A stretch of 64,000 nucleotides of DNA from an uncultured Eubacteriales bacterium (GCA_934444645.1 CAKSCV010000003.1:90419-154418); one strand, 5' to 3'. Positions 7,570 through 16,631 are shown, counted from the first letter of the stretch. Notes: generated by a model from the sequence alone, not told the origin. Numbers and translations are program-made.

Positions 7570-8460
7570 TCAACGGTTTTCTCCGCTGCCGTCCTCTAAA
7601 TGCCGATACGCGCTCGGTGTCATGCCGAAAAAGCGGCGAAAGACATATAAAAAGTATTCGGGAGAGGCATAGCCTGCCTCATAAGCAATGCTTTTGACGG
7701 GCAGATCGCCTTGCAAAAGCAGCGCACAGGCGTATTTTAAGCGTGTGCGGTTCAGATATTCGTTGAAGGAAACGCCGGTCGCCTTGCGAAACGCCGCACC
7801 GAAATAGTTGGGGGATACGCATAAAGCTTTTGCTGCGGAGGCAACCGTCAGGTTTTTGCGGAAATCACGCAAAATGAGCGAAACGGCGTTCTGAACTAAC
7901 GACGGATCGCTGTGAACCGCCCGTTCCGCCGTTGTTTTCCGAAGCAGCGTCACAATTAACTCACGTAAAATGCCTTGGCACACAAGCGCATAAAACGGCC
8001 GCTTTTGCTGTTGTTCGTTTTGCAGCTTGCGGCAGAGAAGGGAAGTCTGCTCCGCTTCTTCGCTTGACAGCTCTGTCAGGCATTGTCCGGCAAGCCGCGT
8101 AACGGTATGGTTCAAATCTGCGGGCAGAACAGCTTCGGCAAAGCGCACATTGACAATCGAAAGCGTCGAATCGGCACGCACGGCATGAAAATCGCCGTAG
8201 GTGATTAAATACGTGCTTCCGCGCGAAAGCGGATAGCTTTTGCCGTTGTAAATATGCGTGCCATGGCCGCCCGCGACAAATTCAAATTCCAAATAATCGT
8301 GCCAGTGCGGCGGACAGAAATCACCGGCGGCAAGCAGCGTTTCCCGTACCAAAAAACCGTTGTCGAGCGTGTCGTCCAAGCCCAAAAGCATGGTTTTTTC
8401 GGTACGGTCTTTTTCCTCCTGCGGCAATCGGCTGCCGATGTTTTTTTCGGTGCCGCTCAT
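7570..8460 (-). CDS. AraC-family transcriptional regulator
   Basis: A 296-aa protein with an N-terminal cupin-type sensing domain (residues about 35-120, including HWHDYLEFEFVAGG) and a C-terminal double helix-turn-helix AraC domain (about 195-290, ending VFRRFFGMTPSAYR). Such proteins sense sugars or oligosaccharides and activate neighbouring uptake and hydrolase genes. The ATG overlaps the stop codon of the uracil-DNA glycosylase gene in an ATGA arrangement, so translation is coupled to it. The downstream GH2 gene is the likely target. Confidence 0.9.
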   Translation of the reverse strand: MSGTEKNIGSRLPQEEKDRTEKTMLLGLDDTLDNGFLVRETLLAAGDFCPPHWHDYLEFEFVAGGHGTHIYNGKSYPLSRGSTYLITYGDFHAVRADSTLSIVNVRFAEAVLPADLNHTVTRLAGQCLTELSSEEAEQTSLLCRKLQNEQQQKRPFYALVCQGILRELIVTLLRKTTAERAVHSDPSLVQNAVSLILRDFRKNLTVASAAKALCVSPNYFGAAFRKATGVSFNEYLNRTRLKYACALLLQGDLPVKSIAYEAGYASPEYFLYVFRRFFGMTPSAYRHLEDGSGENR

Positions 8461-9086
8461 GCGTTTTCTTCCTTTTTGTCCGCTTCTTTGTCCGCTTCAT
8501 CGGCGCAAAGCTCCTTGACGCGCCGGGCAATGTCCCACATATCTTTTAACATATCCTCGCGTTTGGACGCATCGCGTAACAAGGCCGACGGATGGTATAC
8601 GGCACATAATGCATAACCGCCCTTTTCAAACCATTTGCCGTGCTCGGCAGTGATGCGGAAATTCGGCTTGATTAAACGGGCGGCGGCAATGCGGCCGAGA
8701 CAAACCAAAAGCTTCGGCTTTACAAGACGCAGCTGGGCACGCAGAAAATTGATGCATATGTCCTCTTCTTCGGGAAGGGGATCACGGTTGTGCGGCGGCC
8801 GGCATTTTAAGATGTTGGCAATGTAAACGCTTTCGCGCGGAAGCCCCACGGCATCCAAATAGCGGTCAAGCAGCTGTCCCGATGCGCCGACAAACGGAAG
8901 ACCCTGCAGATCCTCGCTTTCGCCGGGTGCTTCGCCGACAAACATGACCTTCGATGTTCGGTTGCCGCAGCCGAAAACCGTTTTGGTTTTGGTTTTATGT
9001 AAGGCGCAGCCGGTGCAGCTCCGGCATCGATTTTCGAGTTCTTCCCAAGCTGTTTGGGTGTCGTCCGCCATCAAAAGGTCTTTCAT
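8457..9086 (-). CDS. Uracil-DNA glycosylase, family 4/5-like (Fe-S)
   Basis: A 209-aa enzyme that excises uracil from DNA. Motif GEAPGESEDLQGLPFVG, the NILKCRPPHNRDP block and VYHPSALLR are diagnostic of Fe-S UDGs. Four cysteines expected to bind a 4Fe-4S cluster are visible: the CRSCTGC block near the N-terminus, Cys in NILKC and Cys in EEDICIN. I chose ATG 9086 because the conserved sequence begins there; the frame extends upstream through non-conserved residues. The acidic-lysine C-terminal tail (DEADKEADKKEE) is unstructured. It lies between mecA and an AraC gene, with which it overlaps by 4 bp. Confidence 0.92.
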   Translation of the reverse strand: MKDLLMADDTQTAWEELENRCRSCTGCALHKTKTKTVFGCGNRTSKVMFVGEAPGESEDLQGLPFVGASGQLLDRYLDAVGLPRESVYIANILKCRPPHNRDPLPEEEDICINFLRAQLRLVKPKLLVCLGRIAAARLIKPNFRITAEHGKWFEKGGYALCAVYHPSALLRDASKREDMLKDMWDIARRVKELCADEADKEADKKEENA

Positions 9087-9177
9087 AGGCCGTATATCTC
9101 CGTTTTTTTCAAAATCAAAGGCAAAATAATCCTTTGGGTAATCATTATAAACAGTATACATGGTTTTTGCGAAAAAA

Positions 9178-9828
9178 TCAAGTCCCCGAAAAGGCTCTTG
9201 CCAGAGTTTCCACCGCATTTTGCTCGATGAGCGTCTTACCGTGCTCCGAAAGTGCGGCAAGCGTCAATCCGTCGGCAAAGGCAACATCGGCATATTCGCT
9301 TAAATAAAAAAAACGCGCAGCTTCATCGATTGTGAAATCCTCCGGTTCGTTTTGCAGATACTGCGGAAACCGGCGCGAAAATTCCAAAAACAGATAATAG
9401 TGTGTGCTGAACATATACAGTACCGAACTTCCGCGAAAGCCCTCTTTGTTCATGCGCACACATAAATCTGCCAAAGGGTCAATATCGTGTGAAACGGCTA
9501 TGTATTTCCTGCGGCAGCGGTCGTCACCTGAAAAACGGAATTTCTTGCGAAACGGGCTTTTTTGCTCCTCCGGTTCGGGAAGCAAGCGGCTGCGGCGTGT
9601 TAAAAACAGCTCCATGCTGCCGTCCGGCGCCGGAAACGCCTGAACATAGAGCGAGGCGTGCTTGGTATCGAACCCGGTTTCGGCTTGGGCACGGTCGAGA
9701 ATTTTTCGTAAAGACCGTTTTTCTGACGCAGTGCCGTCGGCTGTCCGCTCCGAAAGACCGAAATCTTTCATATCCTGCGGTGACAGCATGATTTTTAATT
9801 TTACCGAACTTACGAGGATGAATTCCAT
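9178..9828 (-). CDS. mecA: Adaptor protein MecA
   Basis: A 216-aa adaptor that delivers substrates to the ClpC-ClpP protease; in Bacillus it controls competence factor ComK. The N-terminal domain (MEFILVSSVKLKIMLSPQDM) and C-terminal substrate/ClpC-binding domain (SVLYMFSTHYYLFLEF region to LALSEHGK) match MecA, separated by a charged linker. The ATG at 9828 fits the family's N-terminus, but a TTG 12 bases upstream has the better ribosome binding site (GGAAAGG) and may be the true start. It is first in a probable mecA-UDG-araC operon. Confidence 0.85.
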   Translation of the reverse strand: MEFILVSSVKLKIMLSPQDMKDFGLSERTADGTASEKRSLRKILDRAQAETGFDTKHASLYVQAFPAPDGSMELFLTRRSRLLPEPEEQKSPFRKKFRFSGDDRCRRKYIAVSHDIDPLADLCVRMNKEGFRGSSVLYMFSTHYYLFLEFSRRFPQYLQNEPEDFTIDEAARFFYLSEYADVAFADGLTLAALSEHGKTLIEQNAVETLARAFSGT

Positions 9829-9890
9829 AGCGCGTGCCAAACCTGCCTTTCCGAATGGTTGCCGCAATACCGGCAAGAAGCTTTTTTATT

Positions 9891-9920
9891 ATTATAATCG
9901 AAAAGCAGGGCTTTTGTCAC
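9891..9920 (-). promoter_or_regulatory. Probable mecA promoter
   Basis: On the minus strand GTGACA (9915-9920) and TATAAT (9891-9896) are separated by 18 bp, about 60 bp upstream of mecA. The rest of the 309-bp mecA/prsA-like intergenic region, apart from the rightward promoter at 10068-10096, shows nothing I can name. Confidence 0.55.
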
Positions 9921-10067
9921 TGATAAATATATGGAAATCAGGTGAAAACGGACAAAAGCGGGCGGTAATATCTGAGAGAGACGGCATCTTTTATCCGGAT
10001 TTGCCGCCATTTGCCGCTGTCGGAAATTTTTTCGTGAATTCTTTCGGCTTGTTTCATCGGCGAATCC

Positions 10068-10096
10068 TTGACAAAACACTGTTTTTATTGTATGAT
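10068..10096 (+). promoter_or_regulatory. Sigma-A promoter of the parvulin gene
   Basis: TTGACA (10068-10073) and TATGAT (10091-10096) are separated by 17 bp, 41 bp before the start codon. Confidence 0.8.
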
Positions 10097-10137
10097 TATA
10101 AGGCAAACCGACATTTTCCAAAAGAAAGGATTTCCCT

Positions 10138-10908
10138 ATGAACGACAAAATTTTAGCAAATGTCGCCGGCATTCCCGTAACCGAATCGGAGGTAACCGGC
10201 ATGGTCGCCGAGCTTGCCGCACGCGGACAGAATTATGACAATCCTCAAGGCCGCGCCGTTATTCTCGAGCAGCTCATCTCCAACAAGCTGCTGCTTGCCG
10301 ACGCACGTAAAAATCTCTATGAGCATTCGCCGGAATTCAAGGCACAGCTTGAAAAGGTGAAGGAGGATCTGCTTGTCAACTTTGCCATGGCAAGGGTTCT
10401 CGAAACCGTAAAAGTGCCGACCGATGAAGAAGCCAAGGCCTATTTCGAAGAGCATAAGGATAAATTCGTCGCCGGTGATTCGGTAAATGCCAGCCATATT
10501 TTGGTGGATTCCGAAGAAAAGGCAAATGAATTGCTTGCCGATATCAACGCCGGAAAAATTTCATTCGAAGACGCCGCAAGAAAGCACAGCTCCTGTCCGT
10601 CGAGCGAAAACGGCGGCAACCTCGGCGAATTCACGCGCGGCCAAATGGTTCCCGAATTCGACGAAGCGGTTTTCGGCATGAACGAAGGCGAAGTGAAAGG
10701 CCCGGTCAAGACCCAGTTCGGCTATCACCTCATCAAGCTCAACAGCAAAAATGCCGCAAAGCCCTATGACTTTGCCGACATCAAAGACCAGATCAAGCAA
10801 ATGCTGTATAAAGAACGTCAGCAGAACGCCATGAGAAGCAAAATCAACCAGTTGAAGATTTTGTACCCGGTCGATAAAACCGCCACGACCTCCGGTTTTC
10901 AAATCTAA
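10138..10908 (+). CDS. Parvulin-type peptidyl-prolyl cis-trans isomerase
   Basis: A 256-aa folding catalyst with a SurA/PrsA-like helical N-terminal region (1-112) and a parvulin domain (118-208: ASHILVDSEEKANELL, SSENGGNLGEFTRGQMVPEF, FGYHLIKL). Unlike PrsA it has no lipoprotein signal peptide, so it is predicted to be cytosolic, like the foldase-type PpiC proteins of Clostridia. ATG 10138 follows AAAGAAAGGA. It is monocistronic and ends at a shared terminator. Confidence 0.92.
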   Translation: MNDKILANVAGIPVTESEVTGMVAELAARGQNYDNPQGRAVILEQLISNKLLLADARKNLYEHSPEFKAQLEKVKEDLLVNFAMARVLETVKVPTDEEAKAYFEEHKDKFVAGDSVNASHILVDSEEKANELLADINAGKISFEDAARKHSSCPSSENGGNLGEFTRGQMVPEFDEAVFGMNEGEVKGPVKTQFGYHLIKLNSKNAAKPYDFADIKDQIKQMLYKERQQNAMRSKINQLKILYPVDKTATTSGFQI

Positions 10909-10956
10909 GCGACCGTAAGGACAGTCAATCTGCCGAAGCTTTGCGGTAAAATAAGA

Positions 10957-10997
10957 ACAGGCACCTCAACGCGTGTGTTTTGAGATGCCTGTTTTTT
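10957..10997. terminator. Bidirectional terminator between the parvulin gene and spoVT
   Basis: A long stem (ACAGGCA-C-CTCAA pairing with TTGAG-A-TGCCTGT) followed by TTTTTT sits between two converging genes. Confidence 0.85.
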
Positions 10998-11000
10998 CGT

Positions 11001-11546
11001 TTATTCTTCCAATTGCTTGCCCAAAAAGGCGGCCGCAGTCTGAATCAGCTTGATTTCCACATCACTCGGTGCGGTTTGCTCGTTTTCCTTTAATACGGTG
11101 GCAACCGCGCCAATGATATCGCCTTCGGCAAGGATGGGCATGGCGCACGAAACGGCGATCTTCTCGTTTCCGTCCACAATATAGCGCTCTGCTTCGCCGG
11201 GCGTGTGGCAATAGAGCTGGCGGCTTTCCATAATGGCTTCAATATCAGAGGAAACCTTCTTTTCGGCACATTCCTTTTTGGAAACACCGGCAAAGGCCAC
11301 CACCGAATCACGGTCACAGATGATGATCGGATTGGTGCAGGTTTTGTGCAGCGTGTCGGCATATTGCGACGCAAAATTCACAAGCTCGCCGATGGGAGAG
11401 TATTTCTTGAAAATAACTTCTCCGTCGCGGTCGGTGAAGATTTCCAACGGGTCGCCCTCGCGAATGCGCATGGTTCTTCTGATTTCTTTCGGAATGACGA
11501 CTCTGCCGAGGTCGTCAATCCGTCTGACTATTCCGGTAGCTTTCAT
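11001..11546 (-). CDS. spoVT: Stage V sporulation protein T (AbrB-type regulator)
   Basis: A 181-aa transcription factor that tunes forespore sigma-G genes. The N-terminal SpoVT/AbrB DNA-binding domain (MKATGIVRRIDDLGRVVIPKE) covers residues 1-50, and a GAF-like domain covers about 55-178. The length matches SpoVT (about 178-181 aa) rather than the shorter AbrB. This is a strong indicator of endospore formation. The ATG has an AAAGGAG ribosome binding site, which may be hidden by upstream pairing (see the 11554-11612 entry). Confidence 0.95.
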   Translation of the reverse strand: MKATGIVRRIDDLGRVVIPKEIRRTMRIREGDPLEIFTDRDGEVIFKKYSPIGELVNFASQYADTLHKTCTNPIIICDRDSVVAFAGVSKKECAEKKVSSDIEAIMESRQLYCHTPGEAERYIVDGNEKIAVSCAMPILAEGDIIGAVATVLKENEQTAPSDVEIKLIQTAAAFLGKQLEE

Positions 11547-11553
11547 ATATAAT

Positions 11554-11612
11554 AAACTCCTTTGTTTTCATTTTTGCGGTACAGCTGTATTTTCTGTAAG
11601 CAAAAGGAGTTT
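11554..11612 (-). promoter_or_regulatory. spoVT leader with inverted repeat that can mask the RBS
   Basis: The spoVT ribosome binding site lies inside AAAGGAGTTT (complement of 11554-11563). An exact complementary AAACTCCTTT lies 39 bases further upstream (complement of 11603-11612). In the mRNA these arms can pair and cover the Shine-Dalgarno sequence, provided transcription starts upstream of 11612. Confidence 0.5.
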
Positions 11613-11875
11613 TATACAAATTGGAGATTGGTTTGTTTTGGAAAATGAAATCGTTACGGTTTGTTGTAACATCGTTCTCCGCATTTATATTGAGAAATGT
11701 GTCCATGATACCGTTTTTTCATCCGAGTTGAAAAAAACGCCGTATTGTGGTAAACGATCGATAATAACCAATACGGAAACGAAAGCCTGTTGTACGATTT
11801 TTGTAAAAATTTGAAAAAGCCGCTAACGAAATCAGCCGTAACACGGTTATTATATGTGTAAGGAGCAAAAAAACA
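11613..11875. other. Intergenic region between divergent spoVT and sigma-factor genes
   Basis: AT-rich, no open frame with a ribosome binding site. A forespore-type promoter for spoVT and a promoter for the sigma gene are expected here, but I could not identify either with confidence. Confidence 0.5.
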
Positions 11876-12475
11876 ATGTGTTTTGAAATTATGCTGTCGG
11901 CACTCACGGAGGATGACCGGTCGTTTGTCGAAAAACTGTATCTGAACTATGGGGATTATATGTATTCTGTGGCATATGGCGTTCTGAAACATCGGCAAGA
12001 CGCCGAGGACGCTGTCAATGACGCCATGTGCAAAATCATGAAATACCTGTCAAAATTCGAGAAAACCGCTGACGAAACTGTCTGTAATATGGTGGTTATC
12101 TGTATAAAGAGCATTGTGCGGAACAAGGCCATTGACAAGTACAATCAAAAGAAAAAGCTTTCAAAATATGAGATCGACTGCCGTTATAAAGACGAAGCGT
12201 CAGACGAGTTTGTCCTGCCGGATTTTGAGGATGAAGCGTTTGCTTTGGAAGATATGGTCATACGAAAGGAAGAATGTGAAATCGTAAGAAACGCACTGCT
12301 TACCTTGACCGAAGATATGCAAAATGCGATAAACTTAGTCTATATGTGCGGATATTCGTGCGTGGAGGCCGCCGATTTTTTGGGAATCAGCGATGCGGCT
12401 GTCCGAGCGCGGTTATTCAAGGCACGAAGAAAGCTAAAAACGATCTTAGATAAGGAGTTGAACGGCAAATGTTAA
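11876..12475 (+). CDS. RNA polymerase sigma-70 family (ECF-like) sigma factor
   Basis: A 199-aa sigma factor with region 2 at about 20-95 (NYGDYMYSVAYGVLKHRQDAEDAVNDAM) and region 4 at about 130-190 (YSCVEAADFLGISDAAVRARLFKARRKL). No regions 1.1 or 3 are seen, as in group 4 factors. AAGGAGC precedes ATG 11876. Its last 7 bp overlap the next gene, which encodes a membrane protein of anti-sigma type, so the pair is translationally coupled and probably senses an envelope signal. Confidence 0.9.
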   Translation: MCFEIMLSALTEDDRSFVEKLYLNYGDYMYSVAYGVLKHRQDAEDAVNDAMCKIMKYLSKFEKTADETVCNMVVICIKSIVRNKAIDKYNQKKKLSKYEIDCRYKDEASDEFVLPDFEDEAFALEDMVIRKEECEIVRNALLTLTEDMQNAINLVYMCGYSCVEAADFLGISDAAVRARLFKARRKLKTILDKELNGKC

Positions 12476-13158
12476 AGAACGATAAATTAGACGCGCTTAT
12501 CCTGTTATCCGGCAGCGTTCTCCTTTCAAAAAACGTGGAATTATACCAAAACGGCTCGCTCTCGCTTGTCAAACGCCCACGGTCGCTCGATACCAAAGTG
12601 CAAAGAAGCATCAACCGGGAAAGACGCAGCCGGGAATTCGGCACGTTTTTCCAATACGGACGGCGCATCGCCGCGGCTGTTTTAATTGCCTGCTCGCTTT
12701 CCTTTGCCGCCGTTATGAGCGTGGAGGCGGTCAGAACCACGCTTTGGGACACCATCGTCCGGTTTTTTGACGAATATTTATCGGTTTCCTATGTCACCGA
12801 AACACAGCCGCCCAAACAGCTCGAAGCGATCAAAGAGCCATCCTGTTCGGAGCAAGGCTGGGAGAAGCAGGTGGTGTTGGAGACTGCCTCCATGCGCTGT
12901 GTGATTTACCGAAAAAACGGGACGAAGCTCCTCACTTATACGCAGGAAATCCTTGACGGTGAAGCATGGTTTGACAATGAAGATACGGAGATTGAGCCTA
13001 TAACCATCGGCGATAGACCCGCCATGCTGATGTTCCGAAACAATCAGAAAACCTATTCGTTGAGTTGGAGCGACGGTGCATATGCGTATACGCTCGACGC
13101 GCACGTGCCGGAACTTACAAAAGAGGATTTGATCCATATGGCGGAAACGATCGAATAA
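12469..13158 (+). CDS. Membrane protein with DUF4367-like domain, probable anti-sigma factor
   Basis: A 229-aa protein with a cytosolic N-terminus (1-65), a single membrane segment (about 67-85) and an extracytoplasmic C-terminal domain. Its end (YSLSWSDGAYAYTLDA...LTKEDLIHMAETI) is typical of DUF4367 proteins encoded beside sigma factors in Clostridia. The topology and the 7-bp overlap with the sigma gene suggest it holds that factor at the membrane. I do not see the zinc-binding HxxxCxxC motif of ZAS anti-sigma factors. Confidence 0.78.
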   Translation: MLKNDKLDALILLSGSVLLSKNVELYQNGSLSLVKRPRSLDTKVQRSINRERRSREFGTFFQYGRRIAAAVLIACSLSFAAVMSVEAVRTTLWDTIVRFFDEYLSVSYVTETQPPKQLEAIKEPSCSEQGWEKQVVLETASMRCVIYRKNGTKLLTYTQEILDGEAWFDNEDTEIEPITIGDRPAMLMFRNNQKTYSLSWSDGAYAYTLDAHVPELTKEDLIHMAETIE

Positions 13159-13266
13159 AATTCAATATAGATGCCCTCTGAAAAAGCGGTTGGAAAACAA
13201 AAAACAGCGGACTGAAGTACAGGCGTTGTCCTAAGCGTCGGCAAACGTCCGGAAAGGTTTTCGACT

Positions 13267-13974
13267 ATGTTCAAACACAGAATTTGCGCGTCGGTTTTCT
13301 TGCTTGTTTCCTGTGTCATGCTTGCCGCATTGCTTTTTTCGTTTTACCCAAAAGAAGCAAAGCCGGAAAAGGCTAAAACCTGCGGCCCGTATGTGGGCTA
13401 TACCCATGATTCCGACAGCGAAAAAATCGACTTATATACAAATGACGGTGCCTATGTGACGAGCGTTGCGGTGAAAATCCTTTCCGGCTTCTTAAATCAG
13501 CCGGATGAACCGAAGAATGCGTTCGATACGGTCGCGGCGGATTTCTATTGCGGAAAAAACGGGAATTTAACGTGGGTATATGCCGCGTCAAAGCCGACCT
13601 TCCATTCTTCTGCGGTGAATCTGTATACGTTCTCTGAGACGGAGAACACGGAAATGTATTATTTCGACATCGTGCATGGCGGAATCGTGACAGGCGCGGT
13701 GTTTGCTTCGGATACGGTTGGCTTTGTCAGCTTGCGCACGCCAACGGAACGCGGCTTTGAACTGTATGCTACCTTTGATGCCGGCGCGTCGTGGAAGCGT
13801 GTGGACATACAGCCGCCTTACGCATGGTCGAACCGGTATTCGTTAATCCCCGTAACCAGCGGCTTGTCCGCGGAGGATGACGTCTATCTGTTCATGCTCG
13901 ATACACTGTCTGCAAAACAAATGCTTTATTTGGTTTCCGAGGATGGCGGAAATACATGGTTTTGGAAAGAATGA
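13267..13974 (+). CDS. Exported BNR-repeat-like protein of unknown function
   Basis: A 235-aa protein with an N-terminal hydrophobic signal/anchor (residues 7-27) and a beta-rich exported part. Two segments resemble BNR/Asp-box turns (YATFDAGASWKRV and VSEDGGNTWFW), seen in sialidase-like and photosystem-assembly-like propellers. It is much too short for a full propeller. GGAAAGG precedes the ATG. Its position after the sigma/anti-sigma pair, 108 bp downstream, suggests it belongs to that regulon. Confidence 0.65.
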   Translation: MFKHRICASVFLLVSCVMLAALLFSFYPKEAKPEKAKTCGPYVGYTHDSDSEKIDLYTNDGAYVTSVAVKILSGFLNQPDEPKNAFDTVAADFYCGKNGNLTWVYAASKPTFHSSAVNLYTFSETENTEMYYFDIVHGGIVTGAVFASDTVGFVSLRTPTERGFELYATFDAGASWKRVDIQPPYAWSNRYSLIPVTSGLSAEDDVYLFMLDTLSAKQMLYLVSEDGGNTWFWKE

Positions 13975-14186
13975 AAAAAGAGAACGTACGCCAAAGGTGC
14001 GCATCGGATACAGCCGACCGGCATAATTTTTGAAAAAACAGAAAAATATAGAAAAACCAGAAACATTTTTGGAACTTTTTCGGGACATTGTGCGTCAAAC
14101 AAAAAAATAAAGCTCCCGAAGTGTTTGCTATCCCGACAAAAGTATCAGAACGGAAAAATAAGATAAGAAAGTTGAGAAAAAATCAA

Positions 14187-15605
14187 ATGAAAAAGAAAAC
14201 TTCCGTCTTTTTGGCACTGACACTCGTTTTCAGCCTGTTTGTTCCGACTTTAGCTGCTTCGGCTTCGGAAACGGACATTTCCGCGGCAGCTTCTTTCTCG
14301 GATTCGCCGCACGGGCAGCTCTTGTTCGTCGGATATGACTCAGTCACCGCGTCCACCCGGTATCCGGAATATGACGACAGCGATCTTGCCGCGTTTTTAA
14401 GCTATACAGATGAGTTTGTGCTTTCATCCGGCAACACGCCCTACAATACTTACGGTGCGTCGCAGACGCAAATCGTTTCTCAAGCGGATATTGATAATCT
14501 GAGCCTCGATTTGGTAAACAATGCCGAGGATTTTGAGCAAATCAAAAAAGATTATCAGTATCTTCTGAAAGGGAATATGATCACTGTTACGACCGCAGAC
14601 GGCAAACAGATGACCTTTGCACCGTATGTCACAGAGATCTTTACCCATCTGGATCCAAAGATATACGAGAACATGGAATTAATCAACTCGATCCGGGAGC
14701 AAAAAAGCAAGTTAGTCACTCCGTCCTCCAATATTTACAGAATTAACACCCATTTGGACCCGAAGCTGTATCGATACGGTACAGCTTATGGCTCAGGCCC
14801 ATCCACCAGAGACGCCATTTCTCCCAAGCTCACATTGGAAACGTTAGCCGATGATGTTGTGGCTCTGACAAATCGGATCGTTTCCATGAATCCGAATGCC
14901 GTTATCTGGCTGCCGTTCCCGTTGATCGTGTTTCCGTCTTTCAGCGAAAAATACGTTGAACCGTTTACTTTGTACATGAAAGATCTGAAAACCAAGCTCG
15001 GTACAGACGTTTGGAATCAGAATATCCGCGGTTTTTATTGGACAAACGATGCACTTCTGCCGTATTATACGCCTTTCGATGAAACGATGGAGGCAAACGG
15101 CTTTGGTAACCCCATGGTTAAGGCGATGATGTCCATGGATACCGTGGTTACGAACGAGGGAAAGAAGCTCCTTTGGATGCCTTGCTATACCGATTCCGAA
15201 CCGGAAAACCTGAAACGCACGGGAATGATCGTAAATCGCACCACCATTTTTGACTATGCGTTGCTTCAGCCGGATTATTATTTTAATGCGGCAGGAACGT
15301 TCAATCTGTGGAATGTTTTGAATTGCATGAATCAAAATGCCGTTTGCGAGCCCGGAACGGTGGCGGTTTACGGCGGAACAAAGGTCGAAGGAAGTGCGAC
15401 GGTTTCCTATACCATGCAGCTCGATGCTTCTGTGACGGAGCAAGACTATAACGACCGTTACTATCTATATACATTTTTCTTCAAAGACTATAAGAAGAGC
15501 CCCTTTATGTTTTATACCGGCGACAGAGATTCTACGATGAATGGGTTTGTCCAGCTGCTTTTGAAGTATTGGTTTGAGGCAGAGGTGCCTCCGGTTTCTT
15601 ATTGA
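14187..15605 (+). CDS. Secreted DUF4855-like protein
   Basis: A 472-aa protein with a clear Sec signal peptide (MKKKTSVFLALTLVFSLFVP, cleavage near ASASE). The mature part has features of DUF4855 proteins, which look like TIM-barrel glycoside hydrolases: GFYWTNDAL, KKLLWMPCYTD and QPDYYFNAAGT blocks. A functional activity is not known to me. Start ATG 14187 is placed at the signal peptide although the frame extends 33 codons upstream. It stands alone and ends at a strong terminator shared with the convergent AraC gene. Confidence 0.7.
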   Translation: MKKKTSVFLALTLVFSLFVPTLAASASETDISAAASFSDSPHGQLLFVGYDSVTASTRYPEYDDSDLAAFLSYTDEFVLSSGNTPYNTYGASQTQIVSQADIDNLSLDLVNNAEDFEQIKKDYQYLLKGNMITVTTADGKQMTFAPYVTEIFTHLDPKIYENMELINSIREQKSKLVTPSSNIYRINTHLDPKLYRYGTAYGSGPSTRDAISPKLTLETLADDVVALTNRIVSMNPNAVIWLPFPLIVFPSFSEKYVEPFTLYMKDLKTKLGTDVWNQNIRGFYWTNDALLPYYTPFDETMEANGFGNPMVKAMMSMDTVVTNEGKKLLWMPCYTDSEPENLKRTGMIVNRTTIFDYALLQPDYYFNAAGTFNLWNVLNCMNQNAVCEPGTVAVYGGTKVEGSATVSYTMQLDASVTEQDYNDRYYLYTFFFKDYKKSPFMFYTGDRDSTMNGFVQLLLKYWFEAEVPPVSY

Positions 15606-15624
15606 CGCACTGTATTCCCCCATA

Positions 15625-15684
15625 AAAAACCGCCCTCTCAAGTGTCAGCCTTTTCGGCTTGACTTTTGAGAGGGCGGTTTTTTC
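15625..15684. terminator. Strong bidirectional terminator
   Basis: AAAAACCGCCCTCTCAA pairs with TTGAGAGGGCGGTTTTT around an internally structured loop, with A-runs and T-runs on both sides. It separates converging genes; its last bases touch the stop of the AraC gene. Confidence 0.92.
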
Positions 15685-16575
15685 TTATACATTCATTTTG
15701 CGGTATTCTAACGGTGTTTCGCCGACCTTTTTCTTAAACGCGGTATAAAAGGCGGATTTGTTGTTGAAGCCGACCGCACTGCCGATGGCTTCGGCGGTAA
15801 GCTTTGTGCTACTTAACATTTGGCAAGCTGTTTTAATGCGGTATTCCGTTATCAGCTCATGAAAGGACATACCGAAATTTTTTTGAATGATACGTGTGAG
15901 CTGCCGTTCGCTGATGAATAACAGCTGCGCCGCCTCTTTCGGCCGAATCCCTTCCACGAAGCGGTCGGAGAGAATTTCTTCCAAGCGAAATAGCTTTGCC
16001 ACATCCCGGTCATAAGGGCCGTCGGAGGAGTTGTCGTGGATCGCCTCTGCCGGATAGGAAGTGCTGATCCGCAAAAGAATTTCAAGCATCGTGAGTATTT
16101 CCAAGGCAGTTGCGCTTTTCTCTACGTCGTATTTATATAAAAGCCCATGCAAAGCCGTTTCGGTTTCCGGCTTTAATTTCAAGATGTGCGCGGCCGTTTT
16201 TTTGCATAATTTATCAATTTTTTCAAAAAAACTGTGGCACTTCGGCGCATTGACCTTACTGTAGGAAATGGCAATCGATGCCCATTTGGAATTGCTGGGC
16301 AGTTTGGTGTGAACGATTCCGGGCGGAATGATGAGCAGCTCGCCCGGAGACAGGTGCAGACACCGGTCGAGTGTTTTTACGTTGATGCCGGAATCAAAGC
16401 AGATGAATAATTCCGTATAGGCGTGCTTGTGCATGGTTTCCAACTGGCTTCGCTCAATAAAGTTCGGCTTGCTGTTCTTGTCCTCGGTAACGGCACGGAT
16501 GACGGCCGAAAAACAGATATTTTCCGCATGGACGGTGTTTTCGTAGGAGTTTTCAAAAAAGACCTGTTTGCTCAT
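15685..16575 (-). CDS. AraC-family transcriptional regulator (candidate regulator of the polysaccharide genes)
   Basis: A 296-aa regulator with an N-terminal cupin-like sensing domain (LETMHKHAYTELFICFD, LHLSPGELLIIPPGIVHTK) and a C-terminal AraC double HTH (ERQLTRIIQKNFGMSFHELI, AVGFNNKSAFYTAFKKKVGETPLEYRKM). It is divergent from the PnuC-like gene, and a site AGTACAAAAAACGGACAT lies between their promoters. A closely similar sequence recurs upstream of the two large secreted-protein genes at 27.5 and 30.5 kb. I infer autoregulation and control of those genes. Confidence 0.9.
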   Translation of the reverse strand: MSKQVFFENSYENTVHAENICFSAVIRAVTEDKNSKPNFIERSQLETMHKHAYTELFICFDSGINVKTLDRCLHLSPGELLIIPPGIVHTKLPSNSKWASIAISYSKVNAPKCHSFFEKIDKLCKKTAAHILKLKPETETALHGLLYKYDVEKSATALEILTMLEILLRISTSYPAEAIHDNSSDGPYDRDVAKLFRLEEILSDRFVEGIRPKEAAQLLFISERQLTRIIQKNFGMSFHELITEYRIKTACQMLSSTKLTAEAIGSAVGFNNKSAFYTAFKKKVGETPLEYRKMNV

Positions 16576-16631
16576 CGATATGCCCTCGCGCTTTACGAAA
16601 TTCCGGTTTTGGTTGGGGTTTCTTTGCCTTA

